From positions 1-43,233 of the forward strand of contig CAJONG010000004.1 of assembly GCA_905235845.1 (NCBI GenBank): a stretch of 43,233 nt of DNA. The letters run 5' to 3'. Positions within the stretch are counted from its first letter, which is position 1; every line of letters begins with the position of its first letter. The notes under the pieces were generated by a model. The model made no database searches, had not been told where the DNA came from, and saw nothing but the letters and a program-made list of their open reading frames with translations. The stretch is from an uncultured Lachnospiraceae bacterium (GTDB lineage: Bacteria > Bacillota > Clostridia > Lachnospirales > Lachnospiraceae). This document shows positions 7,242 to 15,144 of this stretch, piece by piece. The position numbers and the translations under genes are program-made.

Positions 7242-8897
7242 TCATTTTTCACAATCTTGTAGTTCCCTGATACTTCGTATGAGCTCTCTTATCCTGCCTG
7301 CCTTAAGCTGCATGCTGACCTGATTGACTATCATACGGGCAGACAAAGGAATGATCTCCTCTAATACCTCAAGGCCGTTCTCCCTAAGAGTAGAACCGGT
7401 CTCCACTATATCCACTATCACATCACCAAGTCCCACTATGGGTCCAAGCTCTACCGATCCGTTAAGCTTGATAAGCTCTACCGTCTGGTGTTTTTTGTTA
7501 TAGAAATAATCCTTGGCGATCACAGGATATTTGGTACATACACGGATCTTCTCATGATGCTTAAGTAACTCCTTGGCTTCGGCCGGACCGCAGACACACA
7601 TACGGCACTTTCCGAATCCGAGATCGAGCACCTCATATACCCGCCTGTCCTCTTCTATTATGGTATCCTTGCCGACCACTCCTATATCGGCCACGCCGTT
7701 CTCCACATATGTGGGCACATCGGGTCCCTTGGCTAAGAAGAAACGAAGCTTAAGCTTATCATTGACAAAGATGAGCTTCCTTGTATCCTTATCCTTGATC
7801 TCTTCGCAGGACATACCGATCTTTTCAAGCAGATCCAGTGTCTTATCTGCAAGTCTGCCCTTGGTCAGGGCAAAAGTAAGGTATTCGTCTCTTTCTTTTG
7901 ATTCGTTAGCCATAACAGCCTGCAGCAGATCATCTATGACGATCACGAAGCCTATGGCAGGTGCATCCTTACCGAATTCCTTAAGCAGATTATCATATCT
8001 TCCACCCTTGGCTACACAGTCTCCCACTCCCGGCATATATACCTTGAAGACCATACCGGTATAATAGGTATATTTGTTGAGCATACTGAGATCATATGAC
8101 AGACATTCCTTAAGTCCGCTTCCGGATAGGGCGTTGTGTATGATACGCAGTCTGTCTATTGCGGCCTTGGATCTGGGATTATCTGTTAACTTAACAGCCT
8201 TATCAAGTACATCCACATCTCCTATCAGATCCTCAAGCTTAAGGATATTGTCTATGGTCTCTTCCGGAATCGGCTTACCGTCTATAGTACAGCTATTAAG
8301 ATACTGCCCCGCAGCCACGAAATTCTTATTGGTGACATAGGCTCGAAGTTCCATCTCGATATCCGCAGGTATTGAATACTCTTCACATAATCCTTTGAAG
8401 TATTCTATATCGGATATGACTACTCTGACAGGCTTGTCACTTACGGATCTGATAGCCTCCAAAGCCAACCTTATGACTTCCACATCCGCTGTTGTTGAAC
8501 TGTCTCCTATAACATCCACGCCCATCTGGGTGGTCTCACGAAGCTTACCGCGAAGTTCATCGGTCTGTGAGAATGTATTGCCCTTATATGTGAACTTAAG
8601 CACGCCCTTCTCTTCCATGAAGTATTTGGCGGCACACCTGGCAATGGATGGTGTGAAGTCCGAGCGAAGCACCACAGTCTCTCCGTCCCTGTCCGTGAAC
8701 CTGTACAGATCCTTACTTGGAGTAGTGCCGATATTGGAATCGAAGAGGTTGAAATATTCGAATGTGGGCGTCTGGATATCGGCATATCCGGCACCGGCGA
8801 ATACCCTGTGTATACTGTCCTCTATACGAAGCTTCTCGGAATACTCTCCATTATATATATCTCTTACCCCCTCGGGTGTATGCAGCAGATCGTTCAT
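7242..8897 (-). CDS. hisZG: HisZ-HisG fusion: ATP phosphoribosyltransferase regulatory and catalytic subunits in one chain
   Basis: A 551-residue protein that commits ATP and PRPP to histidine synthesis. Residues about 1-330 are HisZ, a class II histidyl-tRNA-synthetase paralogue: TPEGVRDIYNGEYSEK at the start, the VVLRSDFTPSIAR motif near 75, and AKGGRYDNLLKEFG near 296. Residues about 338-551 are short-form HisG: FALTKGRLADKTLDLLEKIG, then VENGVADIGVVGKDTI, and the PRPP loop DIVETGSTLRENGL at 496-509. Short HisG normally needs separate HisZ as its regulatory partner; here they are joined with only a short linker. First gene of the his operon, directly behind a consensus promoter with a roughly 50-base leader, too short for a T-box. 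Histidine feedback would be expected through the HisZ half (known for HisZG complexes, inferred here). Confidence 0.95.
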   Translation of the reverse strand: MNDLLHTPEGVRDIYNGEYSEKLRIEDSIHRVFAGAGYADIQTPTFEYFNLFDSNIGTTPSKDLYRFTDRDGETVVLRSDFTPSIARCAAKYFMEEKGVLKFTYKGNTFSQTDELRGKLRETTQMGVDVIGDSSTTADVEVIRLALEAIRSVSDKPVRVVISDIEYFKGLCEEYSIPADIEMELRAYVTNKNFVAAGQYLNSCTIDGKPIPEETIDNILKLEDLIGDVDVLDKAVKLTDNPRSKAAIDRLRIIHNALSGSGLKECLSYDLSMLNKYTYYTGMVFKVYMPGVGDCVAKGGRYDNLLKEFGKDAPAIGFVIVIDDLLQAVMANESKERDEYLTFALTKGRLADKTLDLLEKIGMSCEEIKDKDTRKLIFVNDKLKLRFFLAKGPDVPTYVENGVADIGVVGKDTIIEEDRRVYEVLDLGFGKCRMCVCGPAEAKELLKHHEKIRVCTKYPVIAKDYFYNKKHQTVELIKLNGSVELGPIVGLGDVIVDIVETGSTLRENGLEVLEEIIPLSARMIVNQVSMQLKAGRIRELIRSIRELQDCEK

Positions 8898-8927
8898 TAA
8901 ATACCTCCATGTACTTTAGCGTGGTAA

Positions 8928-8947
8928 CGTGATAATTCGCTATCACG
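8928..8947. promoter_or_regulatory. Palindrome at the his transcription start, candidate operator
   Basis: CGTGATA and TATCACG are perfect 7-base arms around a 6-base centre. The -10 box of the his promoter is at 8952-8957, so transcription should begin near 8945, inside the palindrome. A repressor bound here would block initiation. TrpR/YerC-type regulators of his genes are known in Firmicutes, but the identity of any binder is inference. It could alternatively act as a short hairpin in the leader. Confidence 0.5.
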
Positions 8948-8951
8948 ATAA

Positions 8952-8980
8952 ATTATATAAGAGTTTTCCCCTTCTGTCAA
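8952..8980 (-). promoter_or_regulatory. Consensus sigma-A promoter of the his operon
   Basis: Minus strand: TTGACA (8975-8980), exactly 17 bases, then TATAAT (8952-8957), a perfect match to consensus in boxes and spacing. The -35 box overlaps the recU TGA stop (8977-8979). The predicted leader to the hisZG ATG is about 45-50 bases with GGAGG before the start, leaving no room for a T-box or peptide attenuator. Confidence 0.9.
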
Positions 8981-9516
8981 TCATTACTTCGTTCATCAAT
9001 ATCATGCTGTATATAATTAAGATAAGGAATGATGGGACCATTGACATCCTCTATGAAATACTCCCTATCAAGCTCATCAATGGTAAAGCTCTTGCGTCCG
9101 CCCTCTTCGGCTCTTCTGATATATATTTTAAGCTCCGACAGTCTGAGATAATAGAACCTGTCCACACCCGTAAAATGAATCAGGAAAAAAGCGATACCCT
9201 CCTGTCTCTCGAATTCCTCCATGAACCTTATCTGATGCTCATGAATATTCTGGAGCGCGAAACGTTCTGTAGCACATTCCTTTGCATCAAAGCATACAGC
9301 AAGCCCCTGGATCACTCCTATATAGTCAACGGTACTTTTCTTGTCAAAATAAGCCAGCTTGATCTGCTTGGTCTTATGATCCATATCTATGGGTGTTATG
9401 GGAGTCGGTATCTTCTGTATGAGAGCCAGATGCTCCTCACAATATATCTCATTGGTGCGATTGATCATTTCCTCAAGCACGGAACCTCTTAGTCCCCTGC
9501 TTTTCCATGTAGCCAT
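8977..9516 (-). CDS. recU: Holliday junction resolvase RecU
   Basis: A 179-residue RecU, the Gram-positive counterpart of RuvC, which cleaves four-way junctions in recombination and chromosome segregation. Diagnostic segments: the N-terminal WKSRGLRGSVLEEMINRTN, QKIPTPI, the STVDYIGV motif (D64) and CFDAKEC (D77, K79), then HEHQIRFMEEF and GIAFFLIHF. Compared with Bacillus RecU, whose FEAKET carries Glu and Lys, the Glu is Asp here while the other catalytic positions are kept. Start ATG at 9516 has GAGGA upstream. It follows the rluC-like gene by 13 bases and is the last gene before the his promoter. In Bacillus recU sits with ponA; no PBP1 gene is adjacent here. Confidence 0.93.
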   Translation of the reverse strand: MATWKSRGLRGSVLEEMINRTNEIYCEEHLALIQKIPTPITPIDMDHKTKQIKLAYFDKKSTVDYIGVIQGLAVCFDAKECATERFALQNIHEHQIRFMEEFERQEGIAFFLIHFTGVDRFYYLRLSELKIYIRRAEEGGRKSFTIDELDREYFIEDVNGPIIPYLNYIQHDIDERSND

Positions 9517-9529
9517 ATGTATGTCCTCT

Positions 9530-10570
9530 TTAAGATATATCCTTTAGTGAAAAAGGGATGTCAGTAGTATATACGTTTGAATCAAGAGACAGAGCCTCCA
9601 CAACCGATTCATCAAAAGCGATCCTGTATGCATGCAATAGCTGTCCCTTGATCCCAAGCTTTTTATCCTTTAACGAATCACCGTATTTGGGATCACCGAC
9701 AATCGGATAACCAAGCGATGACAGATGAGCTCTTATCTGGTGGGTCTTGCCTGTGATCAACTCAATATCCAGAGCGCTTAGTTTCCCTAAGGCATGATCA
9801 CGGGTTTCGATAAGCCGGATACCGGTCTTAATGATATCATAATCCCGGGTATTCTCATCCGACATGGAAGGATCAAGAATATTGACCGAATTGGTCAAGG
9901 AATCCTTCTTAAGATAAGCCGTAAGTATTTCATCACTACCTGTATATTCGCCCCACACAACTGCCCGATAGAGCTTATGCAGTGTCCTCTCCTTCAGAGC
10001 TTTTGATATTATATTGGCTGCCTTAAGGGATTTGCTTCCAAGGACTATTCCCGATGTGTTACGGTCAAGTCTGTTAAGTACGGAGGGCTTAAAATGCAGC
10101 AGGGAATCCTTATCTGTAAAACCTGTATCAATAAGATAACCCAGCATATATTCATTAAGAGATATCTCACCGGATTTTGATCTCTGTGTAAGTATTCCGG
10201 AGGGCTTATTCATGATGAGAAGATGTTCATTCTCATATATGAGGTCAAGGGGAGAGCTTAAGCTTTTATATGCCGCCAGTGCTTCTTCGTATATACGCTC
10301 CGACCTATCCCTTACAGAACTGTCATTTTTTGCATCACAGGCCGATTCGCCCTTATAAAATGTCTTGAAGGTTTCATCGGATAGGAAGAATACTACTTCA
10401 TCTCCGGCGGATATGATCTCGTTTCCCTTTATCTTACTGCCGTTTAGGGTTATATTCTTATTACGGAATTGCTTGTACATAAGCCCTGAAGGCATTCCGG
10501 GCAAAAGACGCCTGATATACTTATCTATTCTGCTGTTATCAAAAGTTGGATCAATTATCTTTTTAATCAT
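9530..10570 (-). CDS. RluA-family 23S rRNA pseudouridine synthase (RluC-like)
   Basis: A 346-residue pseudouridine synthase that isomerises uridines in ribosomal RNA. Residues about 12-60 form an S4 RNA-binding domain (RIDKYIRRLLPGMPSG). The catalytic domain carries NRLDRNTSGIVL, where the Asp is the nucleophile, then KLYRAVVWGE and the ITGKTHQIRAHLSSLGYPIVGDPKYGD signature. Asn replaces the more common His before RLDR, which leaves the catalytic Asp intact. The ATG shares one base with the stop of the histidine kinase gene (TAATG), implying translational coupling. It could be RluC or another member of the family; the target uridines cannot be read from the sequence. A second family member lies at 13508. 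Confidence 0.92.
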   Translation of the reverse strand: MIKKIIDPTFDNSRIDKYIRRLLPGMPSGLMYKQFRNKNITLNGSKIKGNEIISAGDEVVFFLSDETFKTFYKGESACDAKNDSSVRDRSERIYEEALAAYKSLSSPLDLIYENEHLLIMNKPSGILTQRSKSGEISLNEYMLGYLIDTGFTDKDSLLHFKPSVLNRLDRNTSGIVLGSKSLKAANIISKALKERTLHKLYRAVVWGEYTGSDEILTAYLKKDSLTNSVNILDPSMSDENTRDYDIIKTGIRLIETRDHALGKLSALDIELITGKTHQIRAHLSSLGYPIVGDPKYGDSLKDKKLGIKGQLLHAYRIAFDESVVEALSLDSNVYTTDIPFSLKDIS

Positions 10571-12768
10571 TATAAGTCTTGGGTCGTTTGGTTATTATAT
10601 TCTGCCATTATCCTGCTTTTGGGTAACCATTTCGAAAGTATAAGGTCAAGGCTTATCTGTTCGACGGGCTTGGATATGAAGTCATCCATACCTTCACTTA
10701 AGAGGGAATCCTTAGCTTCCTCCACAGCATTGGCAGTGAATGCAATTACAGGTACGTCATTATATCTGGGATACTTCTGCCGTATGATCCGTGTGGCTTC
10801 GACACCATCCATCTGCGGCATCATATGATCCATCAGTATAAGGTCGAATTGCTCCTTACCGGCTGCTTCTATGGCCTCAAGGCCGCTGTCAGCGCAGACA
10901 GGCTCTATATCATATTCACCTAACAATCCTTTGGCGATCAATAGATTCACGGCATTGTCATCCACCACCAGTATCTTGGCTTCGGGAGCCTTGAAGGAGA
11001 CAGGGCACGTAACGGGCTGCTTATCTTCATACATAGTTCCATCATGAACGGTGTCATCCACTCTGCCCTGAGGAATACTTAGTCTGAATGTTGTTCCCTT
11101 GCCGAATTCACTCTCTACTTCTATGTGACCGTGCATCATCTCGACGAGATTCTTGGTGATCGCAAGACCAAGACCTGTACCCGTGATCTCTCTGTTACGA
11201 GTACTGTCAACCTGTGTGAACGACTCGAATATCTTGTTAATGTCCTCCTCTTTGATGCCTATACCTGTATCCTTTATGGTAAAAAGAATTATATCATTAT
11301 CCTCATCATGCTCCGTACAATCGATTGATATGGATATCGAACCGTTCCTTGTAAACTTAATAGAGTTGGATACAAGATTGGTAAGTATCTGTCTGATCCT
11401 TAAGCTGTCACCGTAAAGGCAGATCGGAACATTATCGGATATATCAGTAATAAGTCTGATGTCACGATCCCCCAGATTGATCTTGGCAAGGTTAATTACC
11501 TCATCCATAAGGTCTCTGATGATATAGCGCGAAGGGATTATGTCCATTGCTCCATACTCTATCTTTGAGAAATCAAGTATATCATTGATGACGGATAAAA
11601 GCGATCTTCCGGCAGAGCGGATATGCTCTGTATATTCTCTTACCTTCGGCGGTATATCCTCCTTAAGTATCAGATCTGACATACCGACCACGGCATTCAT
11701 CGGAGTCCTTATCTCATGACTCATATTGGCAAGAAAATCCGACTTAAGTCTTGAAGCCTTCATAAGCTCATATTCGTGATCCTTAAGCTTATTGATCATG
11801 CTGGCGGTATTGTCAGCCAGAGTACCTATCTCGTTGCCTTCAAAAGCATAGCCTTCTATATCATTTGCTACTGAGCGTTCTCCGGTATTGGTGAATTCAT
11901 CGATCTTATTCGAGAGGAACTCAAGCTTTTTTATGAATTTATTATTGATGAACAAAAGCATGATTCCTGTAGCGGTAATCAGAACAGCCGTCAGGATCAG
12001 GCACAGCCTTAGTGTACTTGCGAATATCCTGCTGTTCACATCGTCTACGGATATCTCGGCAACTACAAGCCCCAATCTCTGTCCATCCACGATAAGAGGC
12101 ACATAGCTTGAATAGGTATGTCCCCATTTATTGTTCCATTCGTATATCTCATTTTCATACTTAACACCCGTGGCCCATGTGCGCCATAAAAGCTCATAGA
12201 TCGAAGGATCGTTATAATAGGTATCCGCCATATACAGATAGCCCGGATGTTCTTCATCAGGGATACGCTCTCCGTCTATCATGTATACAACATTATAGGT
12301 TTCATCATCGGGTATAAGGAAATAGGTATAGGGCAGATCGAAGGATTCTCTGGCCTGCTCGAATGTAAGCAGCCAGTATTCATGATAATATGTATAGAAA
12401 AGCAGCTTAAGCTCATCAGTCATATCCTGCGGTCTTATATCTATCATGAAAGCCCGGCCGGGATACTCTTCTTCAAAAGCAGCAAGGAATTCTCCGTAAG
12501 CTGTATTGAACTCATGCAGATCATACGGAATACGGAGCTTGTCATAATTCTCCATATAATATTCCGTATAAGATGCGAATATATCTTCTTCGTTTTGCAA
12601 CATTCCGGCCAGATCGTCCGCCACATCGGAGATCGTCTGTCTGTATACGCTTCTGTATTGCCTGACCTGGAATAGATATGTACTGATAGCTGCAACAACA
12701 ACTGTTAAGATTGTAAAACCGGCAGCAATGAACGCCAACTGCTTTAATAGTCCGTTACTTTTATTCAT
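10570..12768 (-). CDS. Hybrid sensor histidine kinase with extracellular sensor and receiver domain
   Basis: A 732-residue membrane kinase. Transmembrane helices at about 10-33 and 252-275 flank a 218-residue extracellular region rich in Tyr, Trp and acidic residues, probably Cache-like, ligand unknown. A HAMP linker (about 275-330) leads to HisKA with phospho-acceptor H351 in MSHEIRTP, then HATPase_c with the N box NLVSNSIKF near 464 and G boxes DTGIGI and GTGLGL. A receiver domain (about 598-715) has D602/D603, phospho-acceptor D647 in LILMDHMMPQMDG, and K700. No HPt domain or separate DNA-binding regulator is encoded nearby, so output must go to distant partners. The stop overlaps the start of the pseudouridine synthase gene by one base; the upstream cytidylate-kinase-like gene ends 23 bases before. 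No clear ribosome binding site precedes the ATG. Confidence 0.93.
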   Translation of the reverse strand: MNKSNGLLKQLAFIAAGFTILTVVVAAISTYLFQVRQYRSVYRQTISDVADDLAGMLQNEEDIFASYTEYYMENYDKLRIPYDLHEFNTAYGEFLAAFEEEYPGRAFMIDIRPQDMTDELKLLFYTYYHEYWLLTFEQARESFDLPYTYFLIPDDETYNVVYMIDGERIPDEEHPGYLYMADTYYNDPSIYELLWRTWATGVKYENEIYEWNNKWGHTYSSYVPLIVDGQRLGLVVAEISVDDVNSRIFASTLRLCLILTAVLITATGIMLLFINNKFIKKLEFLSNKIDEFTNTGERSVANDIEGYAFEGNEIGTLADNTASMINKLKDHEYELMKASRLKSDFLANMSHEIRTPMNAVVGMSDLILKEDIPPKVREYTEHIRSAGRSLLSVINDILDFSKIEYGAMDIIPSRYIIRDLMDEVINLAKINLGDRDIRLITDISDNVPICLYGDSLRIRQILTNLVSNSIKFTRNGSISISIDCTEHDEDNDIILFTIKDTGIGIKEEDINKIFESFTQVDSTRNREITGTGLGLAITKNLVEMMHGHIEVESEFGKGTTFRLSIPQGRVDDTVHDGTMYEDKQPVTCPVSFKAPEAKILVVDDNAVNLLIAKGLLGEYDIEPVCADSGLEAIEAAGKEQFDLILMDHMMPQMDGVEATRIIRQKYPRYNDVPVIAFTANAVEEAKDSLLSEGMDDFISKPVEQISLDLILSKWLPKSRIMAEYNNQTTQDL

Positions 12769-12791
12769 GTGCAGATTATAATACCATCAAT

Positions 12792-13415
12792 CTATCTGTT
12801 ACTTTCGAAATCCTCTACAGCCTGTACGATAAGCTTTTTAGTGCCCTCTTCACCGAGCAATGAACTGTTGATGCATATATCATAGCTGTCAGCGCGTCCC
12901 CATTTCTTGGATGAATAATAGTTATAGTAGCTCTGGCGCTGCTTATCCTTTTTATTCATCATATCCTTAGCCTTCTGCTCGCTTAGGTCATATTTTTTCA
13001 TGATATGGTCAAGCTTATGCTTCTCATCACCGTAGATGAACAGATCAATGACATCCTGCCTCTCTGACAGTGCATAATCAGCACATCTTCCGACGATGAC
13101 GCAGGGACCTTCGTCTGCTATCTTCTTGATGGTATCGAACTGTGCAAGGAATATCTTGTGGCTTATCGGCATATCGACGAAGGATGATGCATTATAGCCG
13201 AAAGAATATGTGTCCATTACCAGATTATAGAGAAAAGAGCTTGTAGGTCTCTCGTCATGAACCTCGATCATCTCTTCACAGAATCCGCTCTCCTTCGCGG
13301 CTCTGGTAATAAGATCCTTGTCATAAAAAGGGATATTAAAGTGTTCCGCTACAAGCTTGCCTATCTCTCGTCCTCCCGAACCGAACTGTCTGCCTATCGT
13401 AATGATCGTATTCAT
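12792..13415 (-). CDS. Cytidylate kinase-like family protein
   Basis: A 207-residue P-loop protein of the cytidylate-kinase-like family common in Clostridia. The N-terminus ITIGRQFGSGGREIGKLVAE is a glycine-rich phosphate-binding loop unlike canonical Cmk (GPxGxGKS), followed by FYDKDLITRAAKESG. Later segments include CVIVGRCADYAL and a basic helical region MNKKDKQRQSYYNYYSSKKWG characteristic of the group. I chose the ATG at 13415 because GGAG lies 6 bases before it; an in-frame ATG at 13427 has no usable spacing. The substrate is unknown and it should not be assumed to be the housekeeping CMP kinase. A candidate promoter overlaps the end of the upstream rluD gene, and the histidine kinase gene follows after 23 bases. 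Confidence 0.85.
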   Translation of the reverse strand: MNTIITIGRQFGSGGREIGKLVAEHFNIPFYDKDLITRAAKESGFCEEMIEVHDERPTSSFLYNLVMDTYSFGYNASSFVDMPISHKIFLAQFDTIKKIADEGPCVIVGRCADYALSERQDVIDLFIYGDEKHKLDHIMKKYDLSEQKAKDMMNKKDKQRQSYYNYYSSKKWGRADSYDICINSSLLGEEGTKKLIVQAVEDFESNR

Positions 13416-13494
13416 ATTAATCTCCATTCCAATGATGTATTGACATCATCTTTCACACCATATCTCCGTGACTGGCACGTTGTTATATACATAT

Positions 13495-13522
13495 ATTTTA
13501 ACATATTTCAGACATTTTTCAA
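13495..13522 (-). promoter_or_regulatory. Candidate promoter for the cytidylate-kinase-like gene
   Basis: TTGAAA (13517-13522) and TAAAAT (13495-13500) on the minus strand, 16 bases apart, with the -35 box inside the last codons of rluD. The leader to the start at 13415 is about 75 bases and contains a 7-base inverted repeat (ATGATGT/ACATCAT) around 13435-13452. The 92-base gap before this gene is larger than most in this part of the window, which favours a separate promoter. Confidence 0.4.
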
Positions 13523-14506
13523 AATTGTATTATCGCTTATTATCCTCTCCATATAGGCAGGAATTGGGGCGATGGTTTCTATATATTCACCGCTCCTTGG
13601 ATGTATGAAGCCAAGCTTATAGGCATGAAGCGCCTGGCCCATGGTATCGTAGCTTTTAAGGTGGGAAGCGGCATTACGTCCTCTGTAGTATACTTCATCC
13701 CCTAGCAGAGGATATCCGATCGCCTCCATATGAACCCTTATCTGGTGCGTACGTCCTGTCCTTAGACGACACTCGATATATGTACAGTCTCTTAAGGATT
13801 CAAGAACAGTCACATGCGTTATGGCACTCCTGCCGGACGCAGAGTTAACGCTCATCCGCTTCCTGTCACTTGGGTGTCTTCCTATCGCTGCGTCTATTAT
13901 AAAACCACTCTCATCCAATGTAATAAAGTCATTTCCACTGTCGGATGCCTTATCCGTAAATGACCTGAGATCCCCTAATGCAATGGCCCTATAGGTTCTG
14001 TTAAGGCTGTGATCCTTAAGCTGGGAAGCTATGGATAAGTGAGCCGTGTCGGTCTTACATGCGATAATGGAGCCCGAAGTGTCCTTATCTATCCTGTGGA
14101 CGATACCCGGACGCAGGACTCCGTTGATGCCGGAGAGAGAGCCCTTACAATGGTACATAAGCGCATTGACCAGGGTTCCGCCCATATGACCTGCGGCAGG
14201 ATGTACCACCATCCCTTTGGGCTTATTGACAACGATCACATCTTCATCTTCATAGAGTATATCAAGAGGGATATCCTCGGGAACGATCTCACATTCTGCC
14301 GCATCCGGCAGTGTGAGACGTATGATATCATTTTCCTTAAGATTATATGAGGCTTTGGAAGCAATGTCATTGACATACACTTCTCTCTTATCGATTACCT
14401 TGCGTATATAAGAACGGGACACTGCCGTTTCAAGCATCATAGACAGTGCCTTATCAAGTCTGATACCATCATATTCTTCGTCTGCTGTGAATATATAGTC
14501 ATTCAT
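13508..14506 (-). CDS. rluD: RluD-type 23S rRNA pseudouridine synthase
   Basis: A 332-residue RluA-family enzyme with an N-terminal S4 domain (GIRLDKALSMMLETAVSRSYIRK) and the catalytic domain. Motifs: VVNKPKGMVVHPAAGH, the nucleophile motif HRIDKDTSGSII, then GRTHQIRVHMEAIGYPLLGD. It sits directly after lspA with a 4-base ATGA overlap, the lspA-rluD order conserved in many Firmicutes, which supports assignment to the YlyB/RluD group. A loop near 180-200 (TDKASDSGNDFITLDESG) is longer than usual. Function: pseudouridine formation in large-subunit rRNA during ribosome assembly; exact sites are inferred only from family. Confidence 0.92.
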   Translation of the reverse strand: MNDYIFTADEEYDGIRLDKALSMMLETAVSRSYIRKVIDKREVYVNDIASKASYNLKENDIIRLTLPDAAECEIVPEDIPLDILYEDEDVIVVNKPKGMVVHPAAGHMGGTLVNALMYHCKGSLSGINGVLRPGIVHRIDKDTSGSIIACKTDTAHLSIASQLKDHSLNRTYRAIALGDLRSFTDKASDSGNDFITLDESGFIIDAAIGRHPSDRKRMSVNSASGRSAITHVTVLESLRDCTYIECRLRTGRTHQIRVHMEAIGYPLLGDEVYYRGRNAASHLKSYDTMGQALHAYKLGFIHPRSGEYIETIAPIPAYMERIISDNTILKNV

Positions 14507-15144
14507 ACGGTAGTTTTATCACCTGCAACACCTGTATCATTTGCATCACTTGCATCACTTATATCACTTATATCACTTATATCACTTATATCGCTTTTGT
14601 TGTTTTTGGCGTATTTCGTTTTAAGGCTTAGGAACTTAAGATCCTCCTCCTTGTATACGAAGAGTATCCCGATTATCAGTACAATACAGGCTACGGTCAC
14701 ATATATATCCGCCACATTGAATATGGGAAAATTGATAAGTACGAAATAGAAGAAATCAACAACATATTCTGTAGTCACCCTGTCGATCATATTGCCTATT
14801 GCACCTGCACCTATCAAAAGCAGGCATATCTCCATAAGGGCATATCGACCACCCTTAGGCAGCCTTATAAGTGCATACAATACGAACAGCACCATAAGAA
14901 CTGCGACTATAAGAAAGAAGAGCTTCATATCCTGCATTATGCCGAAGGCCGCGCCTCTGTTCTCAAGATAGTTAAGCTCAAATATTCCTTTAAGCAGCAC
15001 CAATGGCTTATTGTCCTTTAAGTATATAACTGCCAGGTACTTACTGTATCTGTCTAAAGCTATGAGACAGGCCATGATAAGTATATCGGCTATGACTGCA
15101 ACAATACTGCGCCTTTGCATGTTCGTGTTCTCATTAAAGCTCAT
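14503..15144 (-). CDS. lspA: Lipoprotein signal peptidase LspA with repetitive acidic tail
   Basis: A 213-residue integral membrane aspartyl protease that removes signal peptides from prolipoproteins; one client in this window would be the DD-carboxypeptidase at 19464. Four membrane segments are visible (about 15-30, 68-90, 103-122, 145-162). Conserved motifs: NYLENRGAAFG, GAIGNMIDRV with one catalytic Asp, and FNVAD with the other. The family normally ends after the last helix; here about 40 extra residues follow, including repeated S-D-I/S-D-A triplets encoded by a 9-bp tandem repeat. The tail should face the cytoplasm. The start overlaps the end of aroB by 11 bases and the stop overlaps the rluD start, so the three genes are likely co-translated. 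Confidence 0.94.
   Translation of the reverse strand: MSFNENTNMQRRSIVAVIADILIMACLIALDRYSKYLAVIYLKDNKPLVLLKGIFELNYLENRGAAFGIMQDMKLFFLIVAVLMVLFVLYALIRLPKGGRYALMEICLLLIGAGAIGNMIDRVTTEYVVDFFYFVLINFPIFNVADIYVTVACIVLIIGILFVYKEEDLKFLSLKTKYAKNNKSDISDISDISDISDASDANDTGVAGDKTTV
14534..14596. repeat. 9-bp tandem repeat, seven units, inside lspA
   Basis: Seven consecutive 9-base units close to ATATCACTT on the plus strand (three identical, the others GCATCACTT twice, GTATCATTT and ATATCGCTT). The unit length is a multiple of three, so copy-number change alters only the length of the S-D-I/A triplet tail of LspA, not the frame. Confidence 0.9.

Noticed and set aside
7573-8919. Three long plus-strand open frames opposite hisZG
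   Set aside because: They are antisense to a complete HisZ-HisG gene, are rich in Ser and Leu as expected from complementary codons, and lack ribosome binding sites.
8898-8951. T-box or leader peptide for the his operon
   Set aside because: The predicted leader is under about 50 bases and has no His-rich peptide or specifier stem.
12769-12791. TATAAT just upstream of the histidine kinase ATG as a promoter
   Set aside because: It would leave almost no leader and has no -35 partner; the gene more likely follows the upstream kinase-like gene in one transcript.
14534-14596. Short tandem repeat considered as a CRISPR array
   Set aside because: Units are 9 bases with no spacers, and lie in frame within lspA.
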